Numbered from the stretch's first letter, positions 35,224-47,303 are shown. The stretch is DNA of 64,000 nt from Paralvinella palmiformis (GCA_025642065.1 JAODUP010000220.1:523001-587000); one strand, 5' to 3'. Program-made: numbers and translations. Notes: generated by a model not told the origin, from the sequence alone.

Positions 35224-36476
35224 TTATGATATTTTTCTATAGTTTTCATAACATTGTCAGCCACATATCGATGATAATTTGAAGTCAGACTTTATAATAA
35301 TATTATTTAACTAGGTAGCCTCTATTTAGAGCAAATGTGGAATTTGAACAGATGCTGATATTTCTTTTATTTGCTACTGATATGAATTCTGGTAATATTA
35401 ACCCATCCATTCTGTTAGTGTCTGATCTATAACAATTAATGTCTTGTTAATTAATATCCAGGTTACGCTGGATACGCGATACAATGTTAGCTAGTGTTAG
35501 ACGTGCGTGCTACACAAATATAACCGTATACATGTAAAAGTCATAAGACAAGAAATTTATGAATGGAATTTGGAACAGAAGTCAATTAATTGAAATAACT
35601 GCGCGATCAACTAAAGGCTGTCATAAGTCATTCTTTGTCCAGTACTAACTAAAACAGGTTTTATTTGTTTATAACTTTGTATGACTTTTCAAGAAAGAAA
35701 CTTCTGCACTTTGTATTTTTAACTTCTTTACTGATTGAAATATTAAATACGAGTCATTTCCATCTCCATCACGAATTATTACCGAATATGACAACAAATA
35801 ATCAAAACAAACCTATAAAAATGTCTCAACGGGTTATTACGGTAATTACTAATTCTGTCATTTTGCAATTCACCCGATCAGTCCAACTCTACAGTTCAAG
35901 CCGAGTTGACAGTCACCGTTCAAGACAACCATCTCTCTAAACCGATCATCTGATCCTATCAGGCTTTGAGTCAGATATCCAGTTTATAGCTTTATGAAAT
36001 ATGACATTTATCTGAAAGACCTACCACCGAGTTTATATTGGAAAACTGGGTACCTTAGATGATATATAATGATAGTCTGAGCTAATATGTTTTTGTAAAT
36101 ACGAAAGGTATTGCTGTTATAACAAAACATATATGGCTAGTAGAAGTGAGATTGTCCAAGTCCGATCTTCATACGTTTAATACGCCCACCCGGACGACTG
36201 TATGACTAATAATTCTGATGTTTGACTCCATCCAGACAGTATATAGGCTAATCAATTGGTTGGCCTGATTGGTTAGGTTTAATGTAGTACCGATGTTTAT
36301 TTCATAGCCACTCTTGGTCGAATGTCAAACGTAAAGTTAGTTTTATTAACACCGATAAACCGAACACAACAACCACGAGAGCATGGAACGCCTCAACGAA
36401 ATACGAACTGCATAATTAATAGAACTAAGGCCTGTGTCTTGGATAAGTATCACTTCCGTAGTGTAGCGTAGCCAAT
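35108..36476. other. Intergenic, with probable 3' UTR of the minus-strand unknown gene at its right end
   Basis: Contains a (TA)n array at 35188-35221. The 91-codon frame 35665-35940 has no recognisable features. An AATAAA on the minus strand lies at 36301-36296. Confidence 0.5.
36296..36301 (-). terminator. Candidate poly(A) signal for the unknown 402-aa gene
   Basis: AATAAA on the minus strand about 175 nt downstream of the stop codon at 36477-36479. Confidence 0.45.
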
Positions 36477-37823
36477 CTATTCGCTGATCAACGTTATCAG
36501 CGCATCGAAGATGACATCCGCTGCACCCGCCTCCTCTAAATAATCAGTCGCCGTCTGAGGGGAGGCCGCTGAACAGGGCATCAGGCAGTCGGTGGCACTC
36601 CTATCATTGAGTGAGTACTGCGGCCATTCATTATTACCACCCGACGACAGGGCACACGTGCCATCTTCACAGATTGGGTTGTCAACAAGCTGCAGCTGGC
36701 ATCCGTATTCGGTCTGGATGTTTCTCATAGATGTATGTACTTCATCTGATGACGGAAGCTGTGAGTGAGAGATACGCTGACCTCTAACTGGTTCACCAAT
36801 TATGCAGTCATTGGTCACATCACAGGCTGGTATCGTTTGACATCCAGGCTCGGTATTTTGAGGACTGTCGGCAGGAGACAAGTAGTCTTCGTTGAGGCCG
36901 AGCAGGCCATCGAATTCGTGACGCATCTGCTCGTCGGGTAGCTGATGTATTGCGACTCTTCCATTCTGGATCCTTAGCGTTACCATGTCGCCAGTGGCCG
37001 GTGGTGGGCTACCGGTGGATCCAGGCACGGCCGATGACCATCGGTTCCTCAACGCCGAGATGGATCCAGAGATAACGCTCCTCAGAGACGGGAGTTTCTC
37101 CGGATTACAGCCTCCCTGTCGCGAACTAGTTGTGTCACCCACCATCCACGATGATGAACAGTTGGCCGATCGCTCTCGGCGAAGTACAGTAGGTAACACT
37201 TCTGTTAGATCAGTGGTACTTTTCCTTTTCGACGCCTTACCCACTCGATGACTTCTCAGCAGTGTACCATCAGATACGGCACTCGTCGTCGGACGTCGCA
37301 TTAACTGCCACTTGGTCGACTCCAGTTTCCCACGAGAAGCATGCAGAGAGCCTGGATCTGATACTTGTATTAGCTTGCCATCATCAACACCGACTGTTCT
37401 TGTCTGGTTATTGTTATTCTGACCGCTGTTTATACTGACTGACTTCACAGCGTTGAGAAAGTTTTCTCTGGCACGTCGAATAGCTTCAGAAACATTTTGC
37501 TCTTTCTCTCTTTGTGGTTTTGATTCATATTGGATAACTGAAATTATCGTTAATAATTAACTTTACAACGATAACTAAACAATAATATCATTTAGAAACG
37601 ATAACATTTTATACGTTATCTTTACTGTTCTTATATCATTCCTCAAGTGAACCAAAATTGATACAAAGAATCAACTATTATTAATCTTTGTTTTTAATAT
37701 TATTGCTAATTGTTGTCATTGGTTGTTTGATGTATATCTGCGTGGTTAGCAGGGATCGATCCGAGAAGAAAATTATAAATAAACGTTCTGTAAATATATT
37801 TACGTGTAAAGCGGTTATGTTTT

Positions 37824-37883
<60 letters not shown>

Positions 37884-39396
37884 TCAGAATCCGTTAATCC
37901 GGACATCGTTTATCCGACAAATCCACCATCCGACACATTATTGCCTGGGACGGATTTAGCTGCATTATAAATGACTCTTTAATCCGACAAAATCGTGTTC
38001 CGCGTTCCGACTCCGACATTTCATTTCGCCAACAGAATGTGACATTTCAATGTAAAATAACCTCGATAATCCGACAACACAAAAATGTTGCCAAATATTT
38101 CCGCTGGTTCAGTCATGCAAGATCACACCAACATCTTGTCAGTAATGGTTCAGTAACCTGCCCACCCGCGATAATTGCTATATCGTAACCAATTACAATC
38201 ATCCTCAACCATACACACCGATACATGATCCTTCAATATAGTAAAATATATTAAACGTCTTTGATTAGGATCTATATAGGCATATTATTTATATTTTGAT
38301 CATACTTCAAGTCATTTTCATATGTCCCCGAATGATTAGACAACCATGTTACTCAATAGTAATAGACCGATACCGCTTCGCATTTGGATTCCGGGCGCGT
38401 TGTAAGGTCAGAAAAAAGATGTTAATCGGCTGATAACATGAAAGTCAATGGGACTGTTTGAAAAGATGGATTTCAATACTCGGACTGAACCAGGGGCCAT
38501 GGTCAATCTAGAACAACGTCATATATTTTGATAAGTGAATCTATTCTAAATGTAGACAGCATATTTTTATATACAGGTATATGTTAAGAGTGCCCTAAGC
38601 ACGATCTCATTGAAGGTATTGTTAAAAACAACAAATCGGATCCGCTCAACTTTTTGGTCAACGGTACAACAGTCACATTATTTTTCATGAATTAAACCAT
38701 GAATCCAGCATTTATTTATTCAGGACACAAATAATGTGAACTAGAGAGATGTGGCTCTTTTATATTTCTTTCACACTTGTCAAAAGACATTTGTGTAAAA
38801 AACAATCAATATTCAGTATCACGTGATCACTCCTGCTGCCTACATCGAGTCACTGGGCGAACAAATTAAACACAGTTAGATCTAAGAAGATTGAACGGAA
38901 CAAAATCCATTTGCTTTCGTTATTGAAAAAACGTGGGATGTTCATTTGCTTCGTAATCCGAGATTTTACATGACCAGTCGAATCTTTCTAACCTAACATC
39001 GAGCTTCGGTCATTTTCCGCTTGGTGTCGCAGTCGTAGCGGGATCGGTCTATCGAAAAAGCTACGTTCCTTGGATAGTACCGCATTGTTCACCAGGTGGC
39101 AGCAGACTACGACGGCCTTAAACGGAGAGAAGCTATGTGCTTCTGTCTGTTTTAAGATTGATTTAAATACCTATTCTCTAGTACCACATGCAAAACTATT
39201 TTTATAACACGTCAACACTGTTAACCAAAGATAATAATGATGTAACTATGTTATCAAAACACTATTCAGTCTTGTTATATCAGTGCACTGCACTTTGGCA
39301 GGAAATACTGCCAACTCTGTTACCATATGCATGGTAAAATAACTGACTTAGTTGTAACAGGATATACCTCAATTTGCCAATACCATTATTTATAAT

Positions 39397-39441
<45 letters not shown>

Positions 39442-41903
39442 GAATGTTTGTCATCATGAGTTCAATCGCATTACTGTAAAGGTGTAAAATTGTAATAAAT
39501 GGTACAGGCTCCCAAAAGGATAACTGACCAGTTATCAAACCATTTTTCCACTAGTCATTGAATCACCCATCAGTTAACCATGGATAATCCTGTTTACTGC
39601 AGTCTTCCTGGTAGGGAAGTTAAGGTAAGTTACACCCAGTGGCGTACCATTGCAGCGCCTTTTGACAACCAACGCACGTTCATGATCACTAAGAAAGTTG
39701 AAGAAACAACAACGAAGCAAACGTTACTGGAATGATTCCAGAACAACCTGAGTAAGTTCAAACGGCACGTGTATACACGACCAGGGACCAATTTTTGGCC
39801 TGCCAAGAGCTGAGAAGAAAGCTGATATCTTCGATAATTACTCTTGCAAGTTTCAAAGTGAATTTCAGTCTGTTCACTTCGGTAGGTCTCATAAACAGAT
39901 AACCCTACACACAGGCATCATGTAGGTGGGAGTTGCTCTACTGTTTGAGTACATGCACGTGAGTCATCCAGACCATAGATTTCTTCAATGATGGTCCAAC
40001 ATTACAGTACAGACAAAAAGTTAATTTCTTCCTCTTCTGCACAAAGGTCTTTGACATGGGCTACCATGCAGGGTTATGCCTAGGCCATGATATCCCTGAC
40101 GCAGCCCATCTATACAGAGCATTGATCCAGGAAGAAATGTCGATCAAGCACTTTTACGTAGAAACAGATGAAGTGGAGGAAGCAGTAGTCCCAAAGTACC
40201 AGCCGTACCTAGAACCATAAAGCTACACCAAGACGTCACACTGGTTTGTGGCACCATCAAGTATCCCGATGTTAGGTGTTTTTACAACTGCCCTGAATGG
40301 TATAGGGGTGTTAGTGTAGTGGGTATTAATTAATGTATGGACGTTAGTGTACGAACGTTAGTGCACATATATGTTTGCGGACATGACATTTGTGTACTGG
40401 ATGTTAGTGCACAAAAAAGGTGAACGTTTGTGTACCGGATATTTATGTACGGATCAACGGGATCACCAGCGCAAAAAAGGGAACGTTTGTGTACTGGATA
40501 TTTGTGTACGGATCAGCGGGATCACCAGCATGGAGAATGATCATTTATCCGCTCGGTAATAAGGTTATTTTCTATTATCACTATGGCCTTGCAGCCTTTG
40601 TTCACTTTCACACAGAGTCGAGCTTGTCTGTGCGAGTAGTACACAAATTCCCCGTCGATGGCGAGATCTTTTCCGTATTTAGACTTTGCGTATCTCAAAG
40701 ATGTTGAGGGAGCTAGAATCAATTTTTTTTTAATAAATCTGGTCAGTTGCACAAAAAAGAGGTTTTTAATTCCAATAATTCCAAAGATAAAACAAATTCA
40801 AAAGATAATTCTTTTTCCAAAGATCAAAGATTCCAAAAATAAAAACAAATTCCAAGAACAACTTTGCAAGCTCCGCAAAGTACATGTATGTTAATAACTT
40901 ATACGGTATTATTACGCCATGTGTTCATAATACATCAATAACGCTTATTGTGATTTGGATTAACTGATATTTTCAATGTACGCTAATGTCTGGTACCCTA
41001 ACACTCACGTACACTAAAATCAGGTACATAAAGATATATGTACACTAATGTCCGTACACTAATATACAGTACACTGACATCCCCAGACTGCTCTGAAGCA
41101 CTAAATTGCACATGCTACGTTGTCAAAGAGTTTATCTTCCCTACCAGAGCTCAGCCAGTTGCATAAGTCAAAACCCCTGTCACTGACCAACTGGTTCCTC
41201 CTGCACTGCCTGCTACTGACGTAATACGTATTACACACATACCACAGACAAGTCCCGTGAAGCCTGCCGCTCCTTCACAATTGGCACTGCATCCCAACTT
41301 AGTGCCAGTGGAAAAACTTGAAGAATTTGATGAACTTCAGGGGAAATGGTCCGTTTTGTGAGATATCAAGGAAACGTCTAACAAGGCATTGTCACTGACA
41401 ACGATCACGTGGACCTTGAAGTGAAATGCACGAACAGCGTGACTCTGAACCGGTTTAGTTTTGCCACTGTTTCGGGGTGATGTTTGCTGGTACACAGTTG
41501 AAGATGTCCTGTTTGTCACCCAGAAACCAGAGAAAGTTGGAAGTAGACAAGTCCAGCTCCTACCTCATCTTTGGAAGCTTATTCTGCAGGATGTTCTATC
41601 TGTTTGGATCTGAGAATAAGGACGTCTGCGTAGACACCTAATCTTGTAATCTTACTAATCTTGTAAGACAAATGTATAGCACACTAGGTACTCAGATGTC
41701 GGCCACACAGTTGATAGATGCATGCGTACCACGTGCACTTATATATAAAATTACTCAACAATTCAGTCTGTGTAAGCCTGCATAAGTGGAAAATATCTAC
41801 GTCCATGCTGTTTGATAAATAAATACCTTTTTACGATTATTCCAGTAATGTTGAAAAAAATGCAGAAATAATTCAACAATATGCACCCAATTGAGAGAAT
41901 TAC

Positions 41904-41941
<38 letters not shown>

Positions 41942-42481
41942 TTAGTGTTTATTTAGATAATATAATTTTTTACTGTAAGTAAAATTCTGTAGGAGACTTG
42001 TAAAATAGATTTAGGGCTAGGCACTGCTGCATAGTGCCTACTGTACAAGGGTCAGGCTGTCAGGTGTAGTGGGTGAAATATTGAAGAACCGGAAAGGGGG
42101 CAGGCCGTATCTAAAAGCCAAGAGACCCGACCATGGGTTAATACAGCCATGATAATATTAATTACAAACAAATATAGCCATACAAATGACAATGATTACT
42201 TTTCGTCAAAATTGACAAGTTGGATAACGTCAAAATGCGATGTCTAATCGTCGGAAAATCAGATGATATTTTTTTAGTGTCGACATATTAACTAGGAAAA
42301 TATGGTTGAGCACCCCACCAATATATATTTTACCTTCGTTTGTTGAAATAATGCTTGCTTCTTCGGTTATAATTTGCGGAGGTGATTCTCTAAGAGGCTG
42401 CGTCTCATTTGCAACTACGCGCGACGTTGATAATTCTTTCCAGGCTGTAGCTACATTAATGAAAGGCATATCTCGATTCAT
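36477..42481 (-). CDS. Unrecognised 402-aa serine-rich protein, two exons joined in phase
   Basis: The 3' exon (37537-36477) is a 352-codon frame in unusually GC-rich, non-AT-biased sequence, preceded by a good acceptor (ACGATAATTTCAG). A candidate 5' exon at 42481-42334 starts at an ATG with an in-frame TAA 12 nt upstream, encodes 49 aa (MNRDMPFINVATAWKELSTS...) and ends GAAG|GTAAAA in phase 1. The 3' exon needs exactly one donated base, giving a clean join (...ISTNE-V-IQYESKPQ...). The product is soluble-looking: no signal peptide or membrane segment; a basic helix-like stretch SEAIRRARENFLNAVKSVS at 66-84; Ser/Thr-rich low-complexity middle; an acidic C-terminus ending VIFDALITLISE. No domain I know. 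The 4.8 kb intron holds a Tigger terminus and a nested transposon. The exon pairing is an inference; further small exons may be missing. Confidence 0.5.
37827..37880. repeat. (TA)n microsatellite abutting a Tigger terminus
   Basis: 27 uninterrupted TA units, directly followed by the inverted-repeat-type end at 37881. Confidence 0.97.
37881..38160. mobile_element. pogo/Tigger-type transposon terminus (single end)
   Basis: Starts CAGTCAGAATCCGTTAATCC then GGACATCGTTTATCCGACA, close to the terminal inverted repeat of Tigger elements (CAGT...TTAATCCG...TTATCCG). It has further ATCCGACA repeats at about 37925, 37982 and 38070. It begins immediately after a TA, the expected target. No matching opposite end was found in the window, so this is a solo end or a truncated copy. 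Confidence 0.65.
38161..39559. other. Intronic sequence, nothing further recognised
   Basis: Contains a (TA)n array at 39403-39432. No coding potential noticed. Confidence 0.5.
39560..41560 (+). pseudogene. Decayed transposon-type ORF, family Y, split by a later insertion
   Basis: Left part (39560-40300) translates in broken frames to a segment around 39950-40220 with VSHPDHRF, NDGPTLQYRQKVNFF, FDMGYHAG and HDIPDAAHLYRALIQEEM. Right part (41085-41560) contains VEKLEEFDEL, YQGNVQGIVTDNDHVDLEV-type text and VTLNRFSFATVSG. I recognise these as pieces of multicopy uncharacterised proteins of invertebrate and fish genomes that look mobile, but I cannot name the superfamily. The reading is antisense to the 402-aa gene and lies in its intron. 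The insertion 40305-41084 separates the two parts. Confidence 0.5.
40305..41084. mobile_element. Mutator-like (MULE) non-autonomous element with subterminal TTAGTGTAC repeats and a FLYWCH-like remnant
   Basis: Left arm begins GGGGTGTTAGTGTAGTGGG and right arm ends ACACTGACATCCCC, an imperfect terminal inverted repeat. Both arms carry many copies of a 9-10 bp motif TTAGTGTAC(G), in opposite orientation (left 40305-40510, right 40975-41080). A 59-bp tandem duplication lies at 40422-40540. Inside, the minus-strand frame 40752-40522 (76 codons) reads YGKDLAIDGEFVYYSHRQAR then NKGCKAIVIIEN and NDHSPCW, resembling a FLYWCH zinc finger (C...GCKA...H) with an odd first half. FLYWCH fingers are typical of animal MULE transposases. 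No convincing 9-bp target duplication is visible. Confidence 0.5.
41561..42333. other. Intronic sequence near the 5' exon of the 402-aa gene
   Basis: Holds a (TA)n array at 41908-41937; otherwise unrecognised. Confidence 0.5.
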
Positions 42482-44145
42482 GAGTACGTTTTAATACTAC
42501 TATTGGTTGAAACACGGGTTTATCATTTCAGAATTACTATATTTTGAAAAATATTACAGTTCTGCGCATAATATGATCTTGGCGTCCGTTGGCATGACAA
42601 TGTCTCGCGAGAGTTTTCAGTCACTTACAAAAAGTATCGTTAGCTTACTAATTAGAATAATGACCGGTTTGGATAAGACACATTTTCCCCTTATCTGTCC
42701 TAGTTGAACAACATATGATAAATTGAATTAGTACAACTTTGAGAACAATAATCACAGAGGAACAGGGTTTATATTTAAGATATTCTCTTGATAAAACAAA
42801 GAAATAACACATAAAGAAATAAGACGCAGACGTGCACACGCCTCCCACACACGTCTACTAGATAAGTGGTTAGTCAATCACGGCACTTAGCCGAGGAAAC
42901 ATGAGTCGGAATATTGAACTCCGACCCAGATATTTGCAGGTAAATGCTCTTGATCTAACCATAATAAGGCACCATAAACAAAATATTTTATTTCCCATCG
43001 CAGACCGACCCACTTTTGACACCTGACCCGACATATTTTTTATTTGCTTTTTGCGATATTTTCCCGGTTTTTGTTTCCATATTTTGCTCCAGGCATTGAC
43101 CTAAAAGTTTTCAATGGCTCCAGGACTAAATTTATATTTCACGGTTTGATCGCCAGGCGGCAGGAATGCAGTAACGTTGCACCAGTCTTTTTTTTTAGAT
43201 GTTCGTGCACATCAAACATGGCATTCGTAATACATGTACTTCAAATCACGAGCAAAAACTCCCAACATTAAATCCTGGAAATGGTTGATGGTGGATGGGA
43301 AACATACAATGAATAGTCTGTATCATTTATATGCCACTGACAACTTGGACAAAGGTTTGTTTTCCTGTTTTGTTGTCCATTGTTGGACGAATTGTTTACA
43401 CCTACATGTATGTCTATGAGTATGATGTTGTGTGGCGAGCAGATGGCGATGAATCTCTGTTAGTCTGTGTCAGCGTGCCACGAATAAGAGGCGGCGGAGC
43501 TACCGTGAGTGTAAAATTAGGTGTATGCGGTGTAAAAAATAATCTAGACATGTGTATGGTTATGCATTAAATAAATCCAATAGATTTTTTTTGCAATGGT
43601 TAACGTACAACTGTGAAATCGTTTGCGTTGACATTCTAAATTAAAGCCACGAAAAATGTAGCAATGGGTCACCCATACAGAAATACGATAGATGGAGTGT
43701 TAAGGCAGCTTGCTGTCAATCAACGGATTCCCCCCAACTCTTCTGTAGTCTTCTGAAGTAAATAAATCATATGGCACATGAAAACTAAACAGATTCTTTG
43801 GCACAGAATCAGCAGACTTAAAATACTCACACTAAATATGCCAAACACGCCATAGGTCAATTTAGTATAAACAACATAATAACGGAATATGTCGAATGAA
43901 TAACTTTAGTGTTACCATGGGTGGGTGAAGTGACGATTTTACGTATCAAGTTATCCGACAAAGTATATTTCAACTGTTGTAATTCACACTTTATCACTGA
44001 CACCAAGCCGCTTTAAAACATTTACTAAGTGTAAAAATACTTTTTTTAAAGCAAATTGTGTGTGTGCGCGCAGTCGCCATATATGAATATAGTTTGTTCT
44101 TTTTTATATTTATAAATGAATCTCCTAAATGTATAGATATGTATT

Positions 44146-44149
<4 letters not shown>
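42482..44149. other. 5' flank of the 402-aa gene and intergenic sequence
   Basis: No CpG patch or TATA box seen. Several 60-80 codon frames between 43044 and 43570 show no recognisable protein. Confidence 0.5.

Positions 44150-44189
<40 letters not shown>
44150..44189. repeat. (TA)n microsatellite
   Basis: About 19 TA units, left of the hAT/SINE cluster. Confidence 0.97.
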
Positions 44190-44192
<3 letters not shown>

Positions 44193-44312
44193 TGGCATGT
44201 TACGAAGTAATATTTCAACTGACTACTTTTACTTTTAACGAGTAGTGTTTTTTGAGGTAAGTTAAGTCGCCAGGGATATTTCATTTTAATCGCCAGGTGG
44301 ATCCATTCGGCA

Positions 44313-44482
44313 GATGATTGATGATTGATTGGTGTTTTACGGCCACTTGTGCACATGTTAGGCTAAATGGGCCAAGGTAATGAAGTGAAATACACCCTTC
44401 AGATATGCCCACGCCAAGAATCATACTCATGTAGTAGTGATCTGTGGCCCAACGAGCTACCAACTAGATCACAGAAGCGCCC
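44313..44482 (-). mobile_element. tRNA-derived SINE, family B, copy 5
   Basis: Minus strand: GGGCGCTTCTGTGATCTAGT head with GTAGCTCGTTGGGCC, body with GGCATATCTGAAGGGTG, TTGGCCCATTTAGCC and TGTGCACAAGTGGCC, then a tail of ATC-type repeats. The most complete copy along with 6316. Confidence 0.82.
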
Positions 44483-44486
44483 ATCG

Positions 44487-45583
44487 ATTTGGCATGACAA
44501 GCCTCACAAGGTCAAGGGCTATTAATACTCTCCAATCACGAGTGTATTCGCGTTCTGGATTCAGTGCGATTAGTTTGAATTCTATTGTGATTATGGCGGA
44601 CGTGAATGTGGAGAGCAAAGTGAGCTCCGGTGGCCTAGTGGTTAAGCACCCGGCACTTGGTGCCAACGGTCGCAGGTTCGAACCCCGTTAGAGGTCGAAA
44701 CTTTTCCAGGGATTAATTTCTCGGCTCACTACATCGTGGGTGGCTGACCACGTTAAATGACGCTGCCGTCTCCACTGAATTATTTAAAATAAAGGGGGAC
44801 GTTAAAAACCCCCTGAGGACGTAAAACACTCTGGCAGTGACCACCCTCAGGGTATTTCGGCTCCATCTTTCCGTACTGCTCCCCCTGTGAGTGGTGGGGG
44901 GAGGAGGTTCCTCAACCACTCTAACATAGAGGCTGTGCTGATTAAGCGACAGCCTGGGGATTCTCCCCGAATAACAAAACCGTGGAGAGCAAAGTAGAAA
45001 GCGGCGAAGGAGAAATGGGTCCGGGGAGATACCCGTGGCCATATCTGTTGACTATGTTTCGATTCTTACTGAGGAAGGGCCTGTGGTTCAACTAGCAGCT
45101 CCTGACTGAAATGCAGGAGGCAACACCAGATAACCAGGCATCAGACCATTCGGATGAAGACTTCTTTGTTAAAAACCGGGATAATTCAACAGCTCTAACA
45201 CAGCTTGATGAGTATCTGATGAGTCCATCTACAGAGACGATGACAGACAGTCCACTGCCAGTAAGCGCTGCATGCGAGCCCCTGTTCAGTGCAGTTGGGC
45301 ATATCTTCACCCCAATGAGGGCTCGGATTGGCGACACCAACTTTGAAAATTAGCTTTTGCTGAAGTTGAATAAGGGCTTTGTTCAGTGAACTCAAGGTGG
45401 CATTACATGTGCACGTCTGTGAATTTTCTTATCTCTTGTATATATTTGATTATTAGTTTTTGTGTTACAACATTGTTTTACTTTTTACTGAAGTAGATTT
45501 TTACAAGTTTACTTTTACTCAAGTAGTTTTGAAGAGGCTAACTTCTACTCAAGTACAAAATAAAAGTATTTCAGTCAACCCTG
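44487..45583 (+). pseudogene. Internally deleted hAT transposon (ZBED-type), interrupted by a SINE
   Basis: The ATG at 44594 opens MADVNVESK, which is cut by a SINE (44621-44981) and resumes after the duplicated target as VESGEGEMGPGRYPWPYLL, the kind of N-terminus that precedes the BED finger of hAT transposases. The middle (BED finger, catalytic core) is missing. At 45111-45400 the frame reads ...STALTQLDEYL... and then SAACEPLFSAVGHIFTPMRA followed by RIGDTNFEN, the hAT C-terminal dimerisation motif; a TAG replaces the expected Gln before LLLKLNK. The 3' end AGTCAACCCTG (45573-45583) is the complement of a CAGGGTTGACT hAT terminal repeat and abuts (TA)n. The 5' terminus was not identified. 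Confidence 0.75.
44621..44981 (+). mobile_element. tRNA-derived SINE, family A, copy 4, full length with perfect 13-bp target duplication
   Basis: The target duplication GTGGAGAGCAAAG at 44608-44620 and 44982-44994 fixes the element as 361 bp, from TGAGCTCCGGTGGCCTAGTG to CCCCGAATAACAAAACC. It has A box TGGCCTAGTGG, B box GGTTCGAACCCC, an anticodon-arm-like GGCACTTGGTGCC hairpin and the long body. No poly(A) or simple-repeat tail beyond ACAAAACC. Best reference copy for the family. Confidence 0.95.
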
Positions 45584-45622
<39 letters not shown>

Positions 45623-45671
45623 ATGAAAATACACACACACAAATATATATATATGTGTGTGTGTGTGTGCA
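45583..45671. repeat. Compound (TA)n/(TG)n/(CA)n microsatellite
   Basis: TA array to 45610, TG, a CA stretch at about 45631-45640, then TA and TG again. Confidence 0.9.
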
Positions 45672-47297
45672 TACGTTCGCATATGATATTTATACTGAAT
45701 TAATTCAGGATAGAATGAATTCAGAATTGAGAATATCTTCAATACAAGCAGAGAGCTTATAAAGAGTCTTTGCTACAAGTACTACCCTTCTGACATTCTC
45801 TTTTTCAACATCGTAGTATTATACTGGTTTAACTTCATGGAACAGTTCAGTTTTAAATAAAATTATTTATTATTTTTAACCTTGTACTTCTTGTTTAAAA
45901 CTTGATGAAATAGAGTAGATTATATGTTTGTGCCATGTTGAATATATAAAGTGATTAATTCTATTTGTACCATTTTGAATACATATATTGATTATATCTG
46001 TTTATACCATGCTGAATACATAAATTGAAACTGTTGATTAATTAAGTTACAAGTCACAGGTTATTTATGTAATGTAATTTTTTAAATTATAAACAACATA
46101 TATAGCTGACAAACCAGAAATATGTCGGACCAAATTAGTTTTTGGCTAAATTTACAGTAGTATTATCGTGTTTTTAACAATTAAGTGCCTTCCAGCATCA
46201 TAGTATGTTTGTGTTTTCTGGTTTTCTTATGCTCTTTAATATCTAAGGTTTTATTATTTTAATTGTATATCTTAATTATACAATAATGCTGTCACAAATG
46301 CTGTGAATTGATAAACGACTATGCACCTAAATTAATTTTAGTACAATATATACTAAGCTGAAATAATATGATAAGCTGATTATTTTTCCGAGTGGTAATA
46401 AGAAATAGTAACTTTTTATTCATAATTAGCCTGCCACAGCAAAACAAGTTCAAAGCTATAACAAAGTCATAATGGCCCATTTGATGTTAGAAAGATGCAT
46501 CTATATTGGCACTGATTACCAGTAATGTAAATAATTTTTGTCATTAGAAATAATGGAAAAATACACTTAGACAATCTAGAACTATGAGCAAAATAGTTTA
46601 TTCAAACTGAATATATATATATATATAAAATACATGAATGACATGTGTATATACATTGTGACTCAAGACTTTGATTTCCGGTCAAATCTGGGCAATCTGT
46701 TTAAGGATGGTTGTATTGTGTGTAGCTGCGCTGCAGTATACCAAACAAGAAACTAAAGCTAAACGGTTATTATGACCACAAAACAGTGTGATACACAACA
46801 CAAGGTGGCTGAAAGCCTTCGTGTACTATTGTTAACCAGCATATAAATTACAGATGATTTTAATAGTACTACTACACTTTACTGAAATAATATAAGGCAC
46901 CTATTTATTCACTTGCAACAATGCAGTGAAATCAGATCGTTCCTCATCACTCTACAATCTACATACAACAAAGTACCATAATCAATACGAAACAGTTAAA
47001 AAATATAACCTGACGCGATATGTTTTGGGGATTTCATTCACAAACACAATCCCAGTTTCTATACCAGCAGTATTTTTCATATGAAAAACCCCAAACAAAG
47101 ACAATTATAGATTGGATACAATGGAAAATCAGAAGAAATACAAAAATATTCTCACCAAAATCACAAATTTGCATATAAAGAGACATATAATAACAACTAC
47201 AAACTTTACTACAGTACAAGATGACAATGCACAAGACCAAACCTTTCCTGAATTATTTTAACAAAATAGTTTGCACGTACAAGTCCTAGCACTGATG
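45672..47297. other. AT-rich stretch, likely including distal 3' flank of cathepsin L
   Basis: No gene or repeat family recognised; a short TA run at 46612-46626. Several minus-strand AATAAA motifs occur (for example 46420-46415). Confidence 0.45.
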
Positions 47298-47303
47298 TTT
47301 ATT
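47298..47303 (-). terminator. Candidate poly(A) signal for cathepsin L
   Basis: AATAAA on the minus strand about 540 nt beyond the stop codon. It is the nearest clear hexamer I found, but more distal ones exist, so the 3' UTR length is uncertain. Confidence 0.35.

Noticed and set aside
36985..37251. 88-codon plus-strand frame
   Set aside because: Shadow of the 402-aa gene's 3' exon on the opposite strand.
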